From the NCBI RefSeq assembly GCF_006739205.1, contig NZ_AP019720.1:1-64000 (forward strand): a stretch of DNA of 64,000 nt. Reading direction: 5' to 3'. The number at the start of each line of letters is the position of its first letter. Position 1 is the stretch's first letter. Of this stretch, positions 58,580 to 64,000 are shown one piece after another. A program made the position numbers and the translations under genes. The notes beneath the pieces were generated by a model. That model did not search any database. It worked only from the letters and a program-made list of their open reading frames with translations, and was not told the origin of the DNA. The stretch is from Streptococcus mutans. GTDB lineage: Bacteria; Bacillota; Bacilli; Lactobacillales; Streptococcaceae.

Positions 58580-60424
58580 TCAGTTCTTATCATTTGGAGG
58601 GGTTCCGTTTCCAGGAAAGGCTGGATGGTGGCCATTTGGAAGGAGCGGAACAGTATCTTTTGATACATGCCTGCCTGAAGGATGAGTGGTTGTGTCTTTT
58701 GTTGCTTTGATAACTGCTTTATGACCATCAGATGTTGTAACCGTGTAGGTTTTGCCTGCCTTGATGGTTTTATTTGAAAAGACAACATGGTCAAAGTCTA
58801 CATCTGCCTTTGTTTTTGCAACGATATGTCCTTTTGAGTCAGTTATAGTAATGGTATCACCGGCTAATCCTGAAACAATCGCAGCAATATAAGCTTGTTT
58901 GGTTCCCTTTGAGAAGCCCTGAGCAAATCCCATATGGCCAATTGCCCAAGTTGTTCCTCCGGAAGCAAACCCTGTACCATCATAATCAATGGCTGAGCTG
59001 TAATCAGTGATTGATTGAATTTTGAGACTACCATCGGTAATATAGAGATTTCCATTTGAATCCACACCGTCATCTTTGCCAATACCGCTGATATTAGCAC
59101 CAGAAATAACAATAGCAACCTCATTTTCGATATCTTTCTTGCTGTTTTTCAAATGCGATAGGTCAGCATCGTCTTTTGTTGTCCATTCAGTCGCGTTGAT
59201 AGCATCATCACCAGCATTGATCGTTATTTGACCTTTTTTCAAATTCACATAGCGGCCTTCGATTCCTTCAGAGCCAGATGTAATTGTTATGAAAGTTGAC
59301 CCTTTAACGGTTATCTCGTCGTTCGCTGTAATTCCTTTACTTGTAGAGGTGATTTTTACAATAGAATCTTTGATCTGGATATCACCTGAATTGACATCGG
59401 TATTATCTTCAGCTTGAATCCCATCATCTTCTGCCGAAATGGTAACATTTGACTTTTTAATGGAGACGTTTGATGTGGCATTAATCCCATCTTTAGCAGT
59501 AGAAGACAGCTCTAAGGTTACTTTATCAGCTTCTAAACTGTTTGCTTTGATAGCGTGACCAGCTGTACTTGTGACTTTCAAACCGCTTTTCTTTTTGCTT
59601 GAAATGTAGAGTGCTCCTCCTGTTTCGATTGTATTCTTCAAAGAAGACGAAATAGAGCTATCAGATAGGACTTTAATATCTAAATCTCTTGATGAATAAA
59701 GAGTGGAGTCAGTCAAATTCACTGCATCGAGTTTGAGTTTCACTGTATCAGTCACTTTATCTGCTACTGATATGCTGTAGCCGCTGGCAGACCCTGTAAG
59801 GGTATAAGTTCCTGCTGATGTAATGGTAATGTTTTTTCCATCAATGTTCACACCAGATGAAGTTGTTTTTACGCCTGTGTTGTCAAATTTAATATCTGCT
59901 TTTTCAGATTTGTCATCTTCTTTGTATTCGTTGACTTCTTCTTCCTCTTCATCATCATCATCTTTATCATATTTTGCTGATTTTAAAGCATTGACTGATT
60001 GAGACTTAACTTGAGCTTCATTACTTGTTGTTTCATCGGAAAGTTCATCATCACTTTGATCGGCTGACTCAGAAGCTGTTGCGTCATTGTTTGTCTCAGC
60101 TTCATTGCTTTCAGAAGCAGCCTCACTGCTTGCTGTGCTATTTTCTGATGAGACAGTCTCAGAAGTAACTTGGCTGTTGTCACTATCAGTGCTGTCAACT
60201 GTCTGAGAGTTTGCAGTGTCTGTGTCAGCTGCAGTTGAGGATGTGGTTGTGTTGTTTCCTGAAGCAGTAACGTTATCAGCAGAAGCAATTTGGCTGCCTC
60301 CAAGTAAAACAATAGCTCCTGCTAAGGCAATGCCTGTTACGAGACCTTTGGAGGATTTACGTTTGACATCATGTCCCTTAGCATTTGAGAAAACAGAGCG
60401 ATTAAAAAGAAATTTTTTACTCAT
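58580..60424 (-). CDS. Secreted carbohydrate-binding domain protein (SMU_63c-like)
   Basis: A 614-residue exported protein. The long signal peptide has a basic start and hydrophobic core ending at GGSQIASADN. Residues 50-170 are Ser/Thr/Glu/Asp-rich low-complexity sequence with an acidic DDDDEEEEE run near residue 152. The rest is a repetitive beta-solenoid-like region (ITITSAGTYTLTGSASGY and many SIKKSNVTISAEDDGIQAE-like turns) typical of the DUF4353 carbohydrate-binding family. No LPXTG anchor is visible; the C-terminus is Pro/Gly/His-rich. In S. mutans UA159 this protein is reported as an amyloid-forming negative regulator of competence, which fits its convergent position to comRS. Confidence 0.88.
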   Translation of the reverse strand: MSKKFLFNRSVFSNAKGHDVKRKSSKGLVTGIALAGAIVLLGGSQIASADNVTASGNNTTTSSTAADTDTANSQTVDSTDSDNSQVTSETVSSENSTASSEAASESNEAETNNDATASESADQSDDELSDETTSNEAQVKSQSVNALKSAKYDKDDDDEEEEEVNEYKEDDKSEKADIKFDNTGVKTTSSGVNIDGKNITITSAGTYTLTGSASGYSISVADKVTDTVKLKLDAVNLTDSTLYSSRDLDIKVLSDSSISSSLKNTIETGGALYISSKKKSGLKVTSTAGHAIKANSLEADKVTLELSSTAKDGINATSNVSIKKSNVTISAEDDGIQAEDNTDVNSGDIQIKDSIVKITSTSKGITANDEITVKGSTFITITSGSEGIEGRYVNLKKGQITINAGDDAINATEWTTKDDADLSHLKNSKKDIENEVAIVISGANISGIGKDDGVDSNGNLYITDGSLKIQSITDYSSAIDYDGTGFASGGTTWAIGHMGFAQGFSKGTKQAYIAAIVSGLAGDTITITDSKGHIVAKTKADVDFDHVVFSNKTIKAGKTYTVTTSDGHKAVIKATKDTTTHPSGRHVSKDTVPLLPNGHHPAFPGNGTPPNDKN

Positions 60425-60500
60425 TATAGTTTCTAACCCTTCTAAAAAGTATGAATAGCAGTTTTCTTAAAAACTTATTCAACTTTAAAAATATAATAAA

Positions 60501-60649
60501 AAAGAATGATAACTTGATCATTCTTTTTTACCACCGTTCTATTATATCAAAATTCAGAAAATTCACAAGGGCGCTGTCAAAACCTGAATTCCGAACTTTT
60601 TTAACGGTTTCCTTAGATGATAGAAACGGCAGGATGGCGCGCCGCCGTT
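60501..60649. promoter_or_regulatory. Upstream region of the SMU_63c-like gene
   Basis: On the minus strand TGATATAAT (60549-60541) is an extended -10 with TTGTGA (60568-60563) as a weak -35. The transcript would begin with a perfect 10-bp hairpin AAAGAATGAT/ATCATTCTTT (60501-60526), an attenuator-like element. Further upstream AACGGC ... GCCGTT (60625-60649) encloses the GC palindrome GGCGCGCC. Confidence 0.5.
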
Positions 60650-60785
60650 AGGGCTCTTTAGCTAGTGCTTATCTCATAACTAAACTATTTTTCTGCGAAT
60701 GCAGATTCCTAGAAAGTTATATATTCCAATCAGTAAGTGGTAATCCACAAAATCTTTGAACCCCTTGTAGTTTTAGGCGTAAGAA

Positions 60786-60825
60786 AAGCTATTCTACCGA
60801 AAATAAGGTAAAATAGCTTATTTTT
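60786..60825 (+). terminator. Terminator before the restriction-modification island
   Basis: A stem of about 14 bp, AAAGCTATTCTACC with GGTAAAATAGCTTA (one mismatch), is followed by TTTTTG. No gene upstream uses it now, so it may mark the old end of a deleted gene. Confidence 0.6.
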
Positions 60826-60886
60826 GTTATTTTCACTTTGAGAATCAGAAAATTTTTCTGATGTAGTTTGATTTGCTGCACTTTAA

Positions 60887-60903
60887 TTATGATATAATCA
60901 TAA
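60887..60903. promoter_or_regulatory. Palindromic operator over the -10 of the winged-helix regulator
   Basis: TTATGAT-ATA-ATCATAA is a perfect palindrome that contains the extended -10 TGATATAAT (60890-60898). A second perfect palindrome TCAGAAAA-T-TTTTCTGA lies at 60845-60861. This suits autorepression by the downstream winged-helix protein. Confidence 0.55.
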
Positions 60904-60921
60904 CTGTAAAGGGGGATTTTT

Positions 60922-61197
60922 ATGGAATTTACTCTTGAATCTTTTGCTAATGATTCCTTTAAAGTATTAAAATCTTTGAAGGAACATCAAATTGAAGTAA
61001 AAGGTCACTGGTACGTTACTCTATCTCAGCAGGAGATAGCTGATATGAACCACATGTCTAAATTAAAAACCAATCGTATCATGCGAGAGTTACGAGAAGG
61101 AAATTTTGTGGTTCCTTACCAAAATAAACGTGGAAAATACAAGATTACTGAGCAAGGTCATAAAGTTCTACGACTTATGCTTAAAAATAACATTTGA
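60922..61197 (+). CDS. Winged-helix DNA-binding regulator
   Basis: A 91-residue protein with a winged helix: SQQEIADMNHMSKLKTNRIMRELRE forms the helix-turn-helix (about residues 34-58), followed by the wing NFVVPYQNKRGKYKITEQGHKVL. It precedes the restriction-modification genes, so it is probably a control protein that times their expression. AAAGGGGGA precedes the ATG. The binding palindrome lies over its own -10 box. Confidence 0.75.
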   Translation: MEFTLESFANDSFKVLKSLKEHQIEVKGHWYVTLSQQEIADMNHMSKLKTNRIMRELREGNFVVPYQNKRGKYKITEQGHKVLRLMLKNNI

Positions 61198-61210
61198 TAA
61201 GGAGAAAACG

Positions 61211-61300
61211 ATGTTATACCTATTAGCGCAGCACAGGTACTACTGCCTTTTTTCAGTGTATTCAAAAATACTGAAAATGGAGGTGTTTTTGAATGCTTAA
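61211..61300 (+). CDS. Candidate 29-residue ORF between regulator and methyltransferase
   Basis: ATG 61211 follows AAGGAG at 61200-61205 and encodes 29 residues (start MLYLLAQHRYYCLFSVYSKI), overlapping the methyltransferase start by 8 bases. An alternative frame through the same bases reads ISAAQVLLPFFSVFKNTENG, which looks more protein-like but lacks a start. It may be a translational-coupling leader or a remnant. Confidence 0.3.
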   Translation: MLYLLAQHRYYCLFSVYSKILKMEVFLNA

Positions 61301-63218
61301 ACATAAAACAGAAGATGAAGTTAGAGATTTAGCAAAAGAAATTCTAGGATTTAAAAGAAGCACTAAAAATGTGGTTATGGGAACAGGTCAGCTAACGACT
61401 TTTAACAAATTAGATGAGAAAATCGGAAATCCTAATATTTGGAAAGGAGTCGCCGATAAACCAGATGGGTGGTATCTTCCTAAGGATAGAACACAGCCAG
61501 CTTTGGTGCTAGAAGTTAAAAATTCAAGTGAGAAACTAACTAAAAAACACAAAGATGAAGTCAAGAAAAACATGAAAATAATCATGGAAGGCTACAAAGA
61601 TGTCGTCGGAATATTGTATAATTCTAAAGAAATTATAGCTTACAAAAATGAAGGTAATTTCATATCTGAGATAAAGGTGGCGGATGAACTTCAAGACAAA
61701 GATTATTACCTAAAAGTTTTTAAAGAGAATAAAATTGATAAGGACAAAATTTACAAACTCACCAAAACGATTAACGAATTGTTACACAATCAATTTGGGA
61801 TAAAAAATCTATATCATAGGATGATTTTTACGGCCTGTGCATTAGTGGCTCAAAAAGTAAGTACGGTAATAATATTGCAAAAAGGAATGGATTTTGATTA
61901 CATGCACACTTCTATCCTCAATGCAATCAGCAAATCTCTTGAAGAAGATAAAAACAAAAATCAAAAAGTTCATATACTTGCTGAGGTTTATAGTGAAATA
62001 AAAATGAATTCAAAAGGAAGTCAAAGAGCTATTGACACCTTTATTGATTGCGTAGATGAAATTTCTCAATCAATAAATTCTGAGTATTGGAGTGGTGAAG
62101 ATGTCATGGGGATTTTCTTTAACGAATTTAATCGCTATAAAGCAAAATCAGATAGTGGACAGGTGTTCACACCAGAACACATTACCTCACTAATGTATCG
62201 TCTGATTGATGTTGACAAAGATTCAGTTGTTTTTGACGGAGCATGTGGCTCTGGTGGATTTCTAGCAAAATCAATGAGTAATATGATAAAAGAATCAGGT
62301 GGTAATTCTAAAAAAATTAAACATATTAAGCAGAAACAGTTGTATGGAATTGAATTTGATAGGGAAATCTATGCACTGGCTTGCGCCAACATGCTAATTC
62401 ACAAAGATGGTAAAAGTAATTTTGAACAGTTAGATACTCGTACACCAGAAGCTTGTGAATGGATTTACGATATTAGTTTCAAAGTAACTCAAAAGGTTGT
62501 TGAAGGAGATGGCGAAGAGGAGGAAGCTACAATTGAGAAAGAGGTGATTCTTAAAAAAAATCACATTACAAAAGTCTTAATGAACCCTCCGTTTGAAACT
62601 AAATATGGTTGTTTAGATATTGTAAATAATGTCTTGTCTAATGTGCCAAAAGGAATACAAGCGGCCTTTATTCTCCCAGACCATAAATTAGAAAAAGGAA
62701 AGCCTTCTTTAACTAAAGAAATATTAAAAAATAATACAATAACCAATATTATTAAACTTCCAGAAGAAACTTTTAAAGAAGGTGTTTCAACCTCAATATT
62801 TATTTTTGAAACAGGTAAACCACACCACCTAAAACCAATTAAAACTTTTTGGATAAGATATGATGGGCTAGAGACAGTTAAAAATCAGGGAAGACAAGAC
62901 ACTAAGCAAAGATGACAACAAATAGAAGATGAATGGGTTGGGATTATAAAAGAGGGTGAAAATAACTCCCTATACTTAAATGAAATGATAGAGGTTTATC
63001 CAGATTTAGATAAGATGGTTGGCTTAAGTTATCCTAAACCTAAAGAATATTTTGAGGTAACGATGTCTGATTTTAATAAGACGGCTATGGAATATGAGTT
63101 TTATAAAGAGAAAAAAGATATTATTGCATTTCAAAATATGCTAACAGAGAATGTGATGTATTCAAGCGATATTTCAGAAAGTCAGGATAAAATTGTTATT
63201 AAATTAGATAAGGAGTAA
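61293..63218 (+). pseudogene. Restriction nuclease/N6-adenine methyltransferase fusion with internal stop
   Basis: The fused protein has an N-terminal nuclease-like part (QPALVLEVKNSSEKL gives a PD-(D/E)xK-type ExK), then an HsdM-like methyltransferase with SAM motif I DGACGSGGFL (near residue 314) and catalytic motif IV NPPF. The frame is broken by TGA at 62913-62915 after 540 codons; the same frame continues for 100 more codons (QQIEDEWVGIIKEGENNSLY ...) to a TAA at 63216. The part after the stop completes the usual C-terminal region. Organisation with a separate specificity gene resembles BcgI-type (type IIB) systems. The 540-residue product retains both catalytic motifs and may still have some activity. 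GGAGG precedes the ATG. Confidence 0.8.
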
Positions 63219-63221
63219 TTT

Positions 63222-64000
63222 GTGATCACAAATAATTGGTCTTTTTTCAAAATTGGTGGAAAGGGTGGACTATTTAAGATTTATAATTCCATACCCTATC
63301 ACCAAAAAGATGTAATTTATGCTACTAATAATGGGCCTAAAACAATAAACTACATTACACGCACAAAATTTGATAATGGATTAAAAGGTAGAGTAATAAA
63401 AGAGGATCATTTTCAAGTAAATCCCAAAGGAACAATATCATTTGGGGCTGAAAATGCAGATTTCTTTTATCAAGAAGAGGAATATATTACAGGAAATAAG
63501 ATGTATTATATTGATACAAGGCATCTCAACAAGAATCAAAATTTATTTTTAAGGACTGTCTTACAGTCAACTTTTACTAAGAATTTTGATTTTAAGGATG
63601 GAATGATACCTTCGCGTATTATAAACGAAGTTATTAAGTTACCTTCAAAATGTGGTAAACCTGATTGGGAATTTATTGATAAGTTCATGGAAGAATGTTT
63701 GAATAGTACGAGGGTTAGTGTAGCTCTACTTGGTAAAGTAAAAAAATACTCAGCACCCATCGATCTCTCTTTGTGGAAAGACTTTAAAATTTCAGAATTA
63801 TTCGAAGTAAAAAAAGGAAAAAGATTAACCAAAAAGAATATGATTGAAGGCGACATAAATTATATTGGATCATCAAAATTCAATAATGGTGTTACTGCTA
63901 AAATTGCAAATATAGAACATTTACATGACCCTAACACAATAACAGTCTGCTATAATGGTTCAGTTGGAGCTTCATTTTTTCAAGAAGAAAAATTTTGGGC
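63222..64000 (+). CDS. Restriction-modification specificity subunit (HsdS-like), 3' end outside window
   Basis: A GTG-initiated frame (ITNNWSFFKIGGKGGLF...) is open from 63222 to the end of the window, at least 259 codons. AAGGAG lies 8 bases upstream of the GTG. The second domain begins at LWKDFKISELFEVKKGKRLT, the classic start of a type I/IIB target-recognition domain, and continues with YIGSSKFNNGVTAKI. The first half is the C-terminal part of TRD1 logic with an IDKFMEECLNST helix. It would set DNA target choice for the upstream methyltransferase/nuclease. Confidence 0.8.
   Translation, partial: MITNNWSFFKIGGKGGLFKIYNSIPYHQKDVIYATNNGPKTINYITRTKFDNGLKGRVIKEDHFQVNPKGTISFGAENADFFYQEEEYITGNKMYYIDTRHLNKNQNLFLRTVLQSTFTKNFDFKDGMIPSRIINEVIKLPSKCGKPDWEFIDKFMEECLNSTRVSVALLGKVKKYSAPIDLSLWKDFKISELFEVKKGKRLTKKNMIEGDINYIGSSKFNNGVTAKIANIEHLHDPNTITVCYNGSVGASFFQEEKFW

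Noticed and set aside
61388..61585. Antisense frames in the RM genes and in pur genes
   Set aside because: No start signals or conserved motifs; they are shadows of the coding strand.

Overview
The window looks like the replication-origin-proximal part of a Streptococcus mutans chromosome. It starts at the first base of dnaA, and most genes run on the + strand, away from the origin. Species-level markers are a GbpB/PcsB-type CHAP protein, a ComR regulator followed by the 17-residue ComS precursor ending in GLDWWSL, and a large secreted protein convergent with comRS that matches what is known as SMU_63c. Overall base composition is AT-rich, as expected for this species. These identifications rest on recognition, not on a database search.

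1-16.4 kb is the core housekeeping block: dnaA, a DnaA-box cluster, dnaN, a DUF951 protein, ychF, pth, mfd, rqcP, divIC, a 39-residue coiled-coil protein, a serine hydrolase, tilS, hpt and ftsH, then an APC amino acid permease. 16.5-23.4 kb is one rRNA operon (16S, tRNA-Ala, 23S, 5S) with 17 further tRNA genes. One of the three CAT-anticodon tRNAs is probably the Ile2 substrate of the TilS encoded 12 kb upstream. 23.4-30.7 kb holds mreC, mreD, the WalR/VicR-type target pcsB/gbpB, prs, an aminotransferase, recO, plsX and acpP.

Between acpP and purC lies a 5'-truncated peptide-exporter ATPase. That is the slot where other streptococci carry comA/comB, so it is probably a relic of that locus. 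From 31.6 to 56.0 kb come the IMP biosynthesis genes purC, L, F, M, N, H, D, E, K and B. Guest genes are scattered among them: two HEAT-repeat DNA-alkylation-repair-like proteins (one just after purL, one just after purB), a SUFU-domain protein, a TetR/HXXEE pair, a RelE remnant, a SEC-C protein, an ATP-grasp enzyme, an amino-acid racemase, a CPBP protease, an SRPBCC protein and several unknowns. A well-placed PurBox precedes purC. purE and purB both have long leaders rich in hairpins.

57.1-58.2 kb is the comRS competence-signalling pair with its dyad operator. It is followed by a frame-disrupted gene relic and nested hairpins, then the convergent gene for the secreted SMU_63c-like protein. 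The window ends in a restriction-modification island: a small winged-helix regulator with a palindrome over its -10 box, a nuclease/N6-adenine methyltransferase fusion interrupted by an in-frame TGA, and a specificity subunit running off the end. The organisation resembles BcgI-type (type IIB) systems.
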